DNA from: Ricinus communis
Lineage: Eukaryota; Streptophyta; Magnoliopsida; Malpighiales; Euphorbiaceae
Length of the DNA stretch: 64,000 bases
NCBI RefSeq assembly: GCF_019578655.1
Contig: NC_063256.1
Span: 26,522,342-26,586,341 of the forward strand
Direction of reading: 5' to 3'
Shown here: in pieces, positions 10,972-22,639 of the stretch
Position numbering within the stretch: the stretch's first letter is position 1
Layout: each line of letters starts with the position of its first letter
The notes under the pieces: model-generated
Database searches by the model: none
What the model was told of the DNA's origin: nothing
Seen by the model: only the letters and a program-made list of their open reading frames with translations
Program-made: the position numbers and the translations under genes

Positions 10972-13656
10972 TTAGCTCTTTGAAGAAGTAATACTTGAAA
11001 CTTGTTTCTCTAATTCTTTAAAATCATTTTCTAGTTTCAAACTCTTTTCTTTATAAAACTTCATTTTAAAATGATATTTTCTATATTTCAAAATCATGGT
11101 TTCTAAGAGTTCAATATCAATCATCTCATGTATATCATGACCATAATCACTATCACAAGCATGAGATGAAGAACATGCCTCATTGGAGTCATCCTTCAGG
11201 GCCATAAAGTAAAGGTTGCCAACTTCTTGTTCATCTTCTTTACTTGAAGAACTATTGATGTGCGTAGAATACACACATCTAAGTAGTGATTTTAAGGCAG
11301 AATTTATATATATTTGGATGTGAATTGGTCCTAACACTCACCCTATGCATTTGTTTGTGTGCTTTAGGTCTAAAAGAAGTCAAAGAGTGATAAAGGGAAG
11401 AATTGGACGTCAAAGTTGTCGAAACAAGTCGAGTTTGCGCATCCCTAATCTGAACATAGCCGTGTTGGTTTCAACACTGGCCGTGTTCCCAACACGTGCA
11501 CCAAAACGGCCGTGTTGGTGTTTCAAACATCAAAGAAACAGAAGTTTTAAGAAGCACGACCACAGAGAGTAACACGGGCATCAACACCAGCCCGTGTTGG
11601 GAATACAGCCACCAACACGGCCGTGTTGGCAGCGACATGGGGAATTAGTTAAAAGAAAGAAGAGAGAAAAAAAGAGGGAGAGCGGGGGAGAACGTCCCAA
11701 ACCCTAATTTTTCTCTTCCTAAGGGTTTTTTGAGCTGAAACCAAGGGAAAAAGAGATTTGGATCAAGGTTTCAATCGAATTCCCTTCAAGGATTGAAGAT
11801 TGGGCGAGGTTCATTGATTGGTTTTCAAATCGAGCAAGAGGAACAAGAATCAATTCAATTCGAGCAAGAGAAATTGGGGCTGTTTACTCTCATCCAAGGG
11901 TGTAATCGGGTTTCTCTACCTTTACTCTTTATTGTAATTGAATTCTTGTGTATTTTGATAATGAACATGATTAGCTAGATTGTTGGCTTAGTATTATTTT
12001 GTTGGATTGTTTGGGTTAGTTTTGTATTCTTCTTGCCTTCAGTATTAATAAGATAATGCATTGTTCATGAGACGTTGTGAATTGTGTGTTTAGATTGCTT
12101 TGTGTGATTGAGAAGTCCATTTGGAAATTGGAATTTTGAATAGCAAGAACTGGTTAATAATCGCTTAGAGATAAAGATAATTAACTAGCTGGATTAGGAA
12201 TTAACAAAGCTTAATAGAGGCAGATTAAAGCTTAATGCTAATTTAAGGATCAATCGTTAGGAAGAGATTCCAACTTTAGGTTATTAGATTTAGGAATTCA
12301 ATTATCTCGAGAGAGAAACCGAATTCGGTTATCTCGACAGAGAAACCGAATTCGGTTAAGAATTCATCCACAGGTAGCATAATTAGACTCACCAATCCTT
12401 TATCTTTTGTTTGATTGCCAACTAGTTTAGGTTCCCTTTGGGTTTGCTTTCTTGTCTTGGTTATTTTAGTTATCAATTACTCTTGCATCTCCCTTAGAAC
12501 TTAGCTTGTAGCTATAAGTTAGTTTAGAAATTATTCATCATTTATTTCAGGTTAATATAACAAAGAACAAATGAGTAACTCTAGGCTTTCACTTTCCCGA
12601 GTAATACGACCTTGATACTCGCCATTAGTGCTAGACTGTATCGATAGGTACACTGCCTTAGATTGTAGCTAACACAAGTAGCCCACATCAACTATCATCT
12701 CATATTGCTCTGTATGCTTTCTTTTTCTCCTTATTCTTATTCTTGATTTTGTAGCAATCAGTCTTAACCTAACCTTGCTTGTCATACCCATAGTAAATTA
12801 TATCTCCACTTGAGCTTGAAGGAGATTTCTTGAAAGGTCTCTTGTCTCTTTTCTTGTTCTTGATGATTTCCTTGACCCTTCTAGAAAGCATGAGAAGTTC
12901 CTCATTAACATCACCACTTAATTCATATGCACTTGAGCCCTGACTTTCTTGATGATGCTTAGTTGAGCTCTTAAGGGAAAAGGACTTATTTTTGCCTTCT
13001 CTTTGCTTTTCTTGCTTTTCCTCCTTCTTGAGAGCCATCTCATGGGTGAGAAGCTTACCAATGAGTTCATCTGTTGAGATTTTACCCAAGTCCTCATTGG
13101 CCTCTACAACACTTGCAACGCTTGAGTCATAGTCTTTAAGAGGGAGTGCCTTAAGAATTTTATTGTTGATATCAATTCGCTTATAGTGCTTCTTCAATTT
13201 CCTTAAGTTGTTGATGATGGTTAGAAGCTGGTTGTTCATACCGGTGACACTCTAATTAGGCTTCATTTTGAAAAGGTCATATTTGGTTATGAGCAATTGA
13301 ACTTTCTTGGACCTTACTTGCTTGGTCCCTTCATGACAATTCTCCAAAGTCTTTCAAATTTTGAAGGTGATGGGAAGATGTCAAACTTTTTCACATTCTT
13401 CTCTTGATAGAGAGCTCAAGAGAATGATCACTACCCTTTTGTTTTTCCCATTGGCTCTTCTATAAGCCTCAATCCATTCATTTCTATAAAGAAGAATCTC
13501 TACACCATCTTCTTGCTTAGGCTTCCACCCATTCCTAACATAATCCCAAACACCCACCACATCACTATCCAAATATATTTTCATTTTGTACTTCTAATGG
13601 GCATAATCGGATCCATCGAAGAACGGTCTAAGGTGGTGAAGTCCTTTATTGGCCAT
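10972..13656 (-). pseudogene. Copia gag (UBN2-type) pseudogene, split by a solo LTR
   Basis: It begins MANKGLHHLRPFFDGSDYA at 13656, has a stop soon after, then KIYLDSDVVGVWDYV (13584) and a long block with LLTIINNLRKLKKHY and LTHEMALKKEEK (13239-12769), the layout of UBN2-type gag of plant copia elements. The zinc knuckle near 12780 reads YYGYDKQG, so the first two Cys of the CX2CX4HX4C pattern are Tyr. After the inserted LTR, a Lys/Glu-rich coiled-coil-like tail continues (11255-10972). Expected role when intact: virus-like particle shell protein. Confidence 0.75.
11256..12690 (+). mobile_element. Athila-like solo LTR (type I) with target-site duplication ACTAT
   Basis: Starts TGATGTGCGTAGAATAC and ends CCCACATCA, 1435 bp, flanked by ACTAT at 11251-11255 and 12691-12695. 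It matches the LTR at 57622-59495, which is followed by a tRNA-Asp primer site. The first third has a cluster of GC-rich palindromes, including CCAACACGGCCGTGTTGG at 11612-11629. A perfect target duplication with no internal region means LTR-LTR recombination after insertion. Confidence 0.92.
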
Positions 13657-13714
13657 TTTGATCTTTAACTCTTACACTTAAGCTTGATGAAGAGTACTTG
13701 GCTTTGAAACCACT

Positions 13715-14877
13715 TGTTGTCCCTTAATGCACCAAGAAGGGGGAGTTGAATTGGTGTATTAAAGGTTAATAGGAAATTAAAAATACAATCTAAAGATTAG
13801 ATAGAAGAGAAAGAAAATCAACACAAAGATTTATGGTGGTTTGGGTATTAATTAATCATGCATCCATTCCCCAACCTACAATTGAATATTTCATTATTAA
13901 TGATCCTTTTGCAGTGCAAGATCAAACCTAAGTGTTTCTAAGCTCACACTCAAAATTTTTCCTAAGGTTTTTCCCAAGCTCACCCCCAAACTTACTTTTT
14001 AGGCTTGCACCAAACCTTACAAGAGTTTTTCCTTCTAGGCTAACTCTCAAACCCTTTTCCAAGTGTTTAAGGCTTATACTCAAACCTGTACAAGTGTTTT
14101 ATGGCTCACACTTAAATCTATATAAAGAGAATTTAATGTAGAAAGATGAAAAACCACTTTGTAAGAGTTTGCGCACTTAGAAAACTAACTGGAATATTTT
14201 TATACATACCAACCTTTTATAGGCGTTACAAATAAGCCACACTTCATTAAATGTAAAGTAAAGATGATATGGAAAAAGTAATTTTCTGCTAGAGAAACGC
14301 CCTCGCGCTTTGAAAGTGCCCCCGTGCTTTCCGAATATAGTCGTTAGAACTTCAATGGCTCTTGACATGTGGCGCAGCTTTATCACTTGACAGCACAACG
14401 ATCATTGACTTAGCATTTAATGTGAATGCTGCCCCCATGTTGGAGAAGCGCCTTTACGGTTCCTTGAAGCGCGCTGCGCTTGAGCTTGCGTTATTCTCTA
14501 CCATATTCTATCTTTCTCCTTAATAGGAGGCATCCTTGTGCTCTAGAAGCGTCCTTGCACTTTATAAGGAGAAGACTCTTTGACTGCCAGGTGTCACTGT
14601 CAGATTGGTAGGCTTCTAGGTGACTTTAAGAAAAGCACCCCACGCTTTGAAAGCGCCTAGATGCTTTTGTAACTTCAACAATGCTATTTGAATTTTACTA
14701 AGACCTTTTGTCCAATGCTTAAGTCACTTTAACATTATATGATAGACACTCAAATATGAAATTAGTACACCTTAGTTTGATTGTCAAGACACTCAAATAT
14801 GAAATTAGCACACCTTAGTTTGATTGTCAAGATTAAAATCAAGGGTTCCTAAAGTCATGAAAGGACTTAGGTTAACA
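13715..14877 (-). repeat. Copia LTR (family A), 5' LTR of the gag-only element
   Basis: On the minus strand it starts TGTTAACCTAAGTCC and ends GGGACAACA, followed by a two-base spacer and the primer site. It contains short GC-rich hairpins, for example AAGCGC-GCT-GCGCTT at 14467-14481 and AAACGC-CCTC-GCGCTT at 14295-14310. Confidence 0.8.
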
Positions 14878-15529
14878 CATTAGATATAGTTGTTGTTGCA
14901 GTTTTATTAAACACTTAAGTCTATTCCCATTATAATCTATATATATGTAAAGAGTTTTACATCTAATATAGTTAATTAGTTTCTTTCCAAAGTACTTTCA
15001 TTTACATGGTACTAGAGCTCTCAAGAGAAAATGGCAAACAATAACAATATTCAAATCACTAAACCTACTTTTACTTTTTCAAATTCTTCTTCTTTCTCAA
15101 CTCATCATACTTCTTCAATCAAACTTAGCCATAAAAGATTACCTAGCATGGAGAGCTCAATTATTACATCTCTTAAACTACCAAAACCTCATGGGTTATG
15201 TTGATGGTTCTTGCTTCACCACCAAAAACCAATTTGAATAATCACAACCCACTTCCTGAAATACCATATTCGGCTTATCAATCTTAGTTCCAAAAAGATC
15301 ATATGTTGTTAACCTGGATCCTTAGCTCTCTAACTAAAAAGGTGTTTTCTTATTTCATTAGCCTTACTTCATCTTGAGATGTTTGGAATGCCCTTGTAAA
15401 TTCATTTAATTTTATATCTCAAAGCTCTACTTCACAACCAAATATGGGTTCTTGTTCCTAAACTATCAAACAAGAATATAGGGAGAAACTAGAGGGTATA
15501 TCATATCAAGGAAAGTCAAGATGGTTCAA

Positions 15530-16800
15530 TTGCAAGATGTAAGGCAAGATTGGTGGCAATGGATTTACACATGAACAAGGCTTGGACTTCAAATAAACCT
15601 TTAGTCTAATGGTAAACACAACCATTATTCGGACCATTATAACACTTATAGCTGTGACTTCTTAGCATATTATACAACTTGGCATATCAAATGTCTTCTT
15701 GCATGGTCATTTAAAGGAAGAAGTGTACATGTCATAACCTCAAGGGTTTGTGGATCCAAATAAGCTAGATTATGTATGTCTCTTTATGAGATCTTTCTAT
15801 GGTCTTAAGCAAGCATCAAGGGCCTGATACAAGAGACTTAGTGAATTCTTCATCAATTTGGTTTCACTTCTTCCATTGCCTATTTTGCTTTGTTCATTAA
15901 GAGGGAAGCTATCCATTGTTTATTTATTTTGGTTTATGTGGATGACATTATCATCACTAGATCTTTCCTCCTCTCTTCTATCATAATTTTTACATTCCCT
16001 ACAAGCAACTTTTCATGTTCTTGATATTGGTGATTTATAGTTTTTCCTTGGTATTGAGGTATTTCAGAATAAGTATGGTATTCACTTAAGTCAAAGGAGA
16101 TATCTTTATGATTTGCTTATTAAGATAGGAATGGAGGATTCAAAATTGTACTTCACTCTGATGGCTACCACTCCGCCGCTATTAAAAGATGATGGTTTAT
16201 TATTTGTTGATGCTGAGTTTTATAGACATGTGGTTGGTGCTCTTCAATATGCCATATTTACTCAATTTAGCATTGCATTCACTGCAAAACAATTATGCCA
16301 ATTCATGCACAAGCCTATGAATAATCATTAGAGTGTTGTTAAATGACTTCTTTAATAGATTAAACATTCACTTGATGGCAACTTGTTCTAATCTAAAGCT
16401 TCAATTTGTCCATTGCAATGCTTTCATAATAACTAGGGAGGATGTCCAGATGATCACCGTTCAATAACAAGTTATGCTATTTATTTGGGTTCCTCGTTGA
16501 TCTCTTGGAATGCCAAAAAGGTAGCCAATAATAGCTAAGTCTTCTCCTGAAAGTAAGTATAAAGCTATTGTAGATACAATAGTTGAGTTTCTATGGATTC
16601 AATCGTTACACAAGGAATTAGGTATTATTTGTGTTGACAAAGTAGTGTTATGGTATGATAATATGGGATAACTTATTTTACTTCCAATCCAGTCTTTCAT
16701 GCCAGAACCAAGCATATTGAATTGGATTATCATTGTGTTCGTGAGCAAGTGGTCAAGAGCAACATCATAGTTTGTTTTATTTTTTCATTCAACCAAATCG
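15530..16800 (+). pseudogene. Copia reverse transcriptase / RNase H pseudogene
   Basis: Plus-strand fragments in shifting frames cover ARLVAM, the LVYVDDII active-site block (about 15930-15958; the YVDD motif carries the two catalytic Asp), a short clean stretch at 16113-16331 (LLIKIGMEDSK, DAEFYRHVVGALQYA) and RNase H elements near 16460-16720. More than ten stops or frameshifts. Confidence 0.85.
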
Positions 16801-16893
16801 GTGATGTCTTCACCAAGCCATTGGGGTCTCGCCTGTCGGCCTCCCTAAGATACAAGCTTCACATGTAGCCTCACCCTCCATTGGCTTGGGGGT

Positions 16894-17155
16894 TGTGAGT
16901 GTGGTTAAATGTTCTACGTATAATGCATGACCTATGCTCAAGATTGTCCTAGTGTTCTTTGTATAATGCATGACCTATGTTGTATCCTCTTGTTATATTT
17001 ATCTTAAATTTTATTTATCATGTATCTTAGATATAGTTACAATTGTAGTTTTGTTATACACGTAGATATACTCCTATTGTAATCTATAAATATGTAAAGG
17101 CTTTTACATCTAATATAGTGTTAGTTTGTCTCCAATATACTTGCATTTATAGAAT
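16894..17155 (+). repeat. 3' LTR of the decayed copia element
   Basis: About 260 bp from TGTGAGTGTGG to the TTATAGAATAG region. It contains the near-duplicate motif ATAATGCATGACCTATG twice (16921 and 16964). Confidence 0.65.
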
Positions 17156-17159
17156 AGAC

Positions 17160-18150
17160 ATACAAAAAAATTGTTCATGAGTTTGATGCGTCAACAATTG
17201 ACTCATTTTTTTTTCAATTTTTTAGTAAAAATAACATGTAAGCAAAAACCCCCATAATGGTCGGATTGTATTTCAGAAAAAAAAATGAAAATATGGAGAA
17301 GTTTTAGATAATTATGCCATTATTTTACTAATTTTGACACATTATTGATAAGGATATAATTGTTGCTTGTTTCAAATTGAGGATCAAGTCCTAAAGATTT
17401 AAGATTAAAATGTTGAAGTTTGTAGATAAAGAACTTTCTTCCTTTTGTTTAGTCTATTTTAATACATGTGTTACTCTTATTTTCATGTTTACTATTCTTG
17501 AATTTATATTTCTTATGAATAGAAGTTAGTTTTTAACTTTAGAGTTAGATGAATCTCCTTTGTTTGTGATTGAAATTTGGTTAGTGAATGTTTATCTTTT
17601 GACTTGGGGATTAAGTTCTTGACTTGTGAATATTAGGGCTCAATGTTTCGCATGTCTGTGATATTAAGTGAATGAACGAGACTTGATGCTTGATATTAAT
17701 TAATTCAGTTGTTAAACCTAGAAAATTGAGATTTCAAATATACTCTTTGTCATTTGAGACCTTGATAAAATTAATCACATAACTTAATGGCTTTATATTA
17801 TTATTCATGACTATTTAGAATAGGTTTGAAATTAGTTAAAGTCCACCTAATCTAGTTCGAAAAAGTATATTAGATAATGAAAGATAATCTGTCTTCAATT
17901 AGCTAAACTTTTCAATTATCAATTCTATTACTTAATTATAGAAATTCAAATCATGGGCTTTCTAAATTATATTTATTTTTATTTATTTAGTTTAGTTTTT
18001 TTGGTTAATATTTTAATAAATATTCACCTTTTAGATAATAGTAAACATAATTTTGGTATCTAACATCCCTCTTTTTAGGATCAACACTCTGCTCACTATA
18101 TATTACTTGTTAGCAATTCGTATACTTGTGAATTTTACACAATAAGTTTT
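17160..18150 (+). repeat. Decayed Athila-like LTR
   Basis: AT-rich sequence ending in an LTR-like CACTTGTG-type block directly before a degenerate tRNA-Asp primer site. Its left boundary is uncertain; it abuts the copia 3' LTR. Confidence 0.45.
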
Positions 18151-18169
18151 TAGCACCATTACTGGGGGG
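18151..18169 (+). promoter_or_regulatory. Degenerate primer-binding site (tRNA-Asp type)
   Basis: TAGCACCATTACTGGGGGG is a decayed form of TGGCGCCGTTGCCGGGGA, found intact at 59502-59519. The differences are mainly transitions at CpG sites, as expected after cytosine methylation and deamination. Confidence 0.55.
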
Positions 18170-18271
18170 TGTGCCTTGTTGATATCAATACTAATTTTGT
18201 TTGCTATTAATCTAAAATTTTATTTTTTATTTACATTTTGTGCTTTAGATTGTTGACTTATTTTTATTTTT

Positions 18272-18803
18272 AGAGTAAAGTTCAAAAAACTACCATGTGG
18301 TTTGGTGCTTTTACATTTGAGGGACATAGATAAATTTTATATCAAAGGAGTAATATGTATTTTATTTTTAAATTATTTTTAAATTTAATATTTTTCTCAT
18401 TTTTTAAACTGTAACTATTAATAGAAATATAAATTTTTAATAACATAAGAATTTTTGAATAATTTAGCATCCGATTAGATATTTTGTAATTATAACAAAT
18501 TGTTAAAATATTTATTTTTTAACTTTAATCAAATTTAAGAAATAATATTTTTAAATAAATTTTTAACATATTTATGAGTTTTTTAAGATACATTTTTAGC
18601 TGCCACATTGTTTATAAAATTATAATTTAATAATAACTCATGTTAAATACATGTAAAACTATATAAAAGATAATAAAAATATAAATATGTATCCAAAAAA
18701 TGTTAAGAAAATAAAACATGTTGTACTCCTTTGATAAGAAAAATATTTCCGCCCCTTAAGTAAAAAAGGCCAAACCATAGGATAGTTTCTTAAACTTTAC
18801 CCT
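18272..18803. mobile_element. MITE, about 530 bp with ~35-bp terminal inverted repeats
   Basis: The left end AGAGTAAAGTTCAAAAAACT (continuing ACCATGTGGTTTGG) pairs with the reverse complement of the right end, AGGGTAAAGTTTAAGAAACT (continuing ATCCTATGGTTTGG). The interior is AT-rich and non-coding. The flanks are low-complexity T/A, so the target duplication cannot be fixed and I leave the superfamily open (Mutator-like is possible). Confidence 0.75.
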
Positions 18804-20202
18804 TATTTGTATTTATTTATATATTTATATATTTGTATTTATTTATCTTTTTAAGTTGTGTTGTATATTGAAAGGTTCAGAGTTGATCCCACTTGGGCAA
18901 TTCAAGGGATCATACAAGCTGTGAAAGAAGACCGTGGTGTTGATGTGTCAAGACTTCAACCATGGAGAGCAAGAAATGCTGCCTTGAAATTTATAAATGC
19001 TGATGAGACATAACAACTTTCTAGACTTCATGATTACAAGCTAAAACTGTTGAGAAGTAATATAGGAAGTACTATAGTTTTTTATTTGAATGAAAGAGTT
19101 TTTACCAGTATATATGTGTGCTTTGCTGCATTGAGGAAAGGATTTAAGTATTATAGGCTTTTGATATCTCTGGATAGGTGTTGGCTTAAAAGAGTATCTG
19201 GAGGATAGTTTCTCACAGTTGTTGCTTTAGATGCAAATGGCTGCATCTATCCAGTGGCATGGTGTGTTGTCCAGAAAGAAAACAAGTAATACTAGAAATG
19301 GTTTTTGGAGTTGCTAGCTGAAGATTTAGAGATATCAAATAGTTATCACTTGGTGTTCATGAGTGATAGGCAGAAGGTAAATATTCTTGACATTTTCCTT
19401 TTTTAAAAAGAAATTCATATATATATATGGTATTAATTTTGTATTGTGATTTTGGAATAGGGTATTATTCCTGCCATTGAAGAACTATTCCCTAATTATG
19501 AATAGAGGTTTTGTGTTAGACATATGCATAATAATTTTAAAAATAAATTTAATAGTCTAGGGCTGAAAGAACTTGTGCGGGGTGCTGCTATATGTCGAGT
19601 TATTTTAAAAAATAATGGACAAGTTTGCATCAGAATCAAAATAAGGACATAACTACATGAATAGCATCCCCCCTCATCACTGGTCTAGATCTCATTTTAG
19701 GACTAATACTAAGTGTGACATGTTGTTAAACAACTTATGTAAGTTTCTAATAATTTTATCTTAGATGCTAGAACTAAGGGTGTGATATCTATGAATGAGG
19801 TCAAAAGAACTAAATTAATGAAGATGATACATAAGAAAAGGGATGCTATGAAAAAAATAGCCTCTGCTTACTGCCTAAGATCCTAAAAAAACTAGAAAAG
19901 TCAAAAGAATTTGCTGGATGTTTAGAACAGAGTGGTCTAGGGGTGAGAGGTTCCAAGTGGTTGGGCCAGGGGGACAATTTGTAGTTGACAAACAAGAAAT
20001 GACATGCACATGTAGGAGGTGGGATCTAACCGGTATATCTTGCTATCATGTTGTATGTGCAATTTGGTATAACAATGAAAACCCTGAATTTTATATACAT
20101 GAGTACTGTAAGGTTGAGACATACCTAAAATGCTATAGCATTTGCTTAACCCAACTACTAGTAAAGAATTTTGGCCCAAGGCAACTGCCCCACTAGTCCT
20201 AC

Positions 20203-20225
20203 CCACCCTCCCCCCCCCCCCCCCC
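20203..20225 (+). repeat. Poly-C tract
   Basis: A run of about 17 cytosines follows the SWIM exon. It is a likely slippage site and a place where assembly length may be wrong. Confidence 0.85.
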
Positions 20226-20682
20226 AACCAATCAAACCTAGAAAAGCAGGTCTGCTAGAAAGAGAAGGTTAGAGGAAGAAGAGATGGAAGCTTTAATAAA
20301 AAAATGGCAAGATCACAAAGAAGGGCTTTGTGATGACATGCACAATTTATGGTGCTAAAGGCCACAACAAGAGGTTTCATGGTGCTGGTACTTCTACAAG
20401 GCAATAATAGATGAGGGAAAAACTGCATGTAAGTATTCATCTCATATACTTCTGTCTGCAATAAATCTCATATGAACTAATGTGAATATATTATACTAGG
20501 TGATGAGGAAGACACAAAAACAACAAAAGAAAAAGAGATCCAATGGTGAAAGTAGTGCATAGAATGTAAGCTGCTAATATACTGTATATACTTCTGCTTG
20601 TATTAAGACGTGTATTTTTGTTTTGGTTTACCAAACTTGTGAGTTGCATTTACAGGTGCAAAGTGGTGCTGCCACTTGTTTT

Positions 20683-20838
20683 GATACACATGAAGATGAT
20701 CATGGAGATTCAAATGTATTTGAAACACATGAAGATGATCATGAAGCTTCAAATGTGTTTGAAATACATAAAAATGATCATGGAGCTTCAAATATGTTTG
20801 ATACACACGAACTTGATCATGAAGATGACCATGGAGCT
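20683..20838 (+). repeat. 39-bp tandem repeat, four copies, in the MURA tail
   Basis: Units begin at 20683, 20722, 20761 and 20800 with an exact 39-bp step and encode the 13-residue pattern D/E-T-H-E-D-D-H-G-x-S-N-x-F. The frame stays open over 20655-20907, giving an acidic, His-rich segment. Confidence 0.92.
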
Positions 20839-22041
20839 CCTACAAGTACAGCTCCTTTAGGGACAGATTCAACATTTGATAATTTGTCACCGCTAATACC
20901 ATCATGACAAGTAAGTAATCTATCACCTTTAATATTTACTTGAGTAATGAAAAATAGTGGTATGCTAAATTGAGATTTTATTATACAATTATTCAATATA
21001 ACACCAACAGCAACACAAGTAAAAACAGTTGCAGTTGAGCTTGGCATACCAGCTCATTTAGTTGATTTCGAGGATTATGCTTTACAATAGAAATCACATT
21101 TACAGTCTATCACATCACCTTCAATAACTACCAGCAAGAAGACTAAGAACATTACTGATTTATTGAGTGAGCTACCACTAGATCTGGACATTGGAAGACT
21201 TTCACAAACACAAAAAGGAGGAAGTGCAAAAAAGCTAGCAACTGAAGCTAAGGGAATAAAGACTTTCAAACCCCCAAGGTTGTTGAGCAAAGAGATTAGG
21301 ACTGAAGGAAGTGCTGCAATAAGTAAGAAAGAAGTTGGCATAATAACAAAGCTTCAAGACAAAAGAAAACAAAAGATTGATGGAAATATTTCAATAAAAA
21401 AGAGAGATTGGGTGCCTCCAGGAACTGTAGAGAACAAAGGAATTAGGATTTGGAAAAAGACTTAGATGAAGAAGATCTAAGAAACAATTGTTTTGTATTT
21501 TTGAAACCCTAACTAATACTGTTTGTTTTGATTGTTATATTGTTATTATCTGTGTGGACCTAACATATGGTCCTTTGACATATTTTTTTGTAATTACTTT
21601 TAATAGCCTTGGGTGTAGGGTTCATGTGCTCTCTTTTTTGTCATGATAGGAACAGAATATTGCACAGGAATTCCACACCCATTCACTTTTTGTTCAAACA
21701 TTTGATTATTAAAAGTAATCAACAACCTATATTATTTAAATGACAATATATTATTGCTATCCTTATCATTAAATTGTCACTATATTTGTCTGTTTCCTAG
21801 TTTGGTTTATATAACAATTTATTATGCTTATTTATCACAACATTAAAATAAGAACCACAGGAAAAAGCACAAGAATCTATAAAGAAAACCATATTTCATT
21901 TCATTTCATTCATTCATCATTAAAATATAAAAGTAACAGTAGTTATAAAAACTACTGTTTTCAAAATATACACCACATCACCATCTAACTACCTCTGTTT
22001 CCAAAATATACCTCACCACCTATCCAAAGTACATCTTCAAA

Positions 22042-22600
22042 TTAAGCTAACAAAAGTACATCTTGTAAATCAGAATTCCAACTATAGCATGAACCAAGCT
22101 TATATAGGTCCCTACTGCACTTCATGCTCCCTTTTTCTATTTTTATTTTCTTCAGCTTTGGATTTAGCAAACTAACTCCATTCTTGTGCTCAATCAGCAG
22201 CTCACTTGTAATCTCATATTCAAACGTCTCCAAATTAGCATTGAAACGCCTTAACTTAACTCTCGCAACATCACTAGTGTCCTTTCATTAACCCATACAT
22301 AGTGTCACTTAAAAAAATCATAGATGAAGAACCTATACAAGAACAAACCTTCATAACAACCAAAACCATAGCAATGTAAACTAAGAAAAACACTCTTATA
22401 CTTACTACAAATGAGCATCCCCAAAACTTGCGACCGGAGTTCCTCTCAGTTCGAAAGATGAATAATTTTACAGGCCTTCCACATGCACAGTTAAAATCCT
22501 CAACTCCAAAAATATATTTCTCTCGGTTAAGTACACTTTCAGCTATTTTTTGCTCTATTTTTTCGACAAGGTAAAGTACAAGGAAGCTTAAGAATCGATT
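22042..22600 (-). pseudogene. GRF-type zinc-finger ORF facing the MULE transposase
   Basis: The minus-strand frame about 22580-22406 reads KIEQKIAESVLNREKYIFG, then CACGRPVKLFIFRT and NSGRKFWGC: the C-x-C-G ... T ... N-x-G-R-x-F-x-x-C pattern of GRF zinc fingers, often found with plant MULEs. A GTAAGT donor follows at 22405. A second block (22260-22042) reads DVARVKLRRFNANLETFEYE and ends in a stop. The two ORFs converge, recalling the two-gene layout of autonomous Mutator elements. Start codon not certain; it may be a decayed accessory gene. Confidence 0.55.
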
Positions 22601-22639
22601 ATGAGAGAAAGGGGAACTAGAGAGTGAATCAAGCCAAAT

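Larger units (their letters stand above)
10900..14877 (-). mobile_element. Gag-only Ty1/copia element, 5' portion (LTR, primer site, gag)
   Basis: On the minus strand: LTR (14877-13715), primer site TGGTTTCAAAGC (reverse complement of 13701-13712), then a gag frame from 13656 that decays and ends near 10972. No protease, integrase or RT is seen, and the 3' LTR is missing. A foreign solo LTR (11256-12690) splits the gag C-terminus. The same LTR and gag family recurs at 52293-56918, and its LTR at 40253 and 51262. Confidence 0.75.
14878..17155 (+). mobile_element. Decayed Ty1/copia element with short LTRs
   Basis: A truncated 5' LTR (14878-15006) shares AGATATAGTT, TACATCTAATATAG and other blocks with a fuller 3' LTR (16894-17155). 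The primer site TGGTACTAGAGC follows at 15007-15018. A gag start (ATG 15031, reading MANNNNIQITKP) soon stops. Integrase is missing: the sequence jumps into RT. The 3' LTR follows a stretch recalling the usual copia polypurine region (CTTGGGGGT at 16885-16893). The 2.3-kb length and many stops mark an old deletion derivative. Confidence 0.8.
18876..21465 (+). pseudogene. MULE transposase (MURA) pseudogene
   Basis: Blocks follow MURA order. FRVDPTWAIQGIIQAVKEDR starts at 18876. The MULE catalytic domain (about 19160-19560) includes FLTVVALDANGCIYPVAW and, across a GT-AG intron at about 19377-19461, SDRQK joined to GIIPAIEELFPNYE. A SWIM zinc finger at 20008-20050 has CTC...C-H spacing, then ETYLKCYS. 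Two further exon-like blocks follow: 20655-20907 (repeats) and 21095-21465 (basic, ending IWKKT). The MuDR N-terminal part is missing, and stops at TAA (19012), TAG (19206) and others kill the frame. When intact the protein cuts and joins element ends in the nucleus. Confidence 0.85.
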
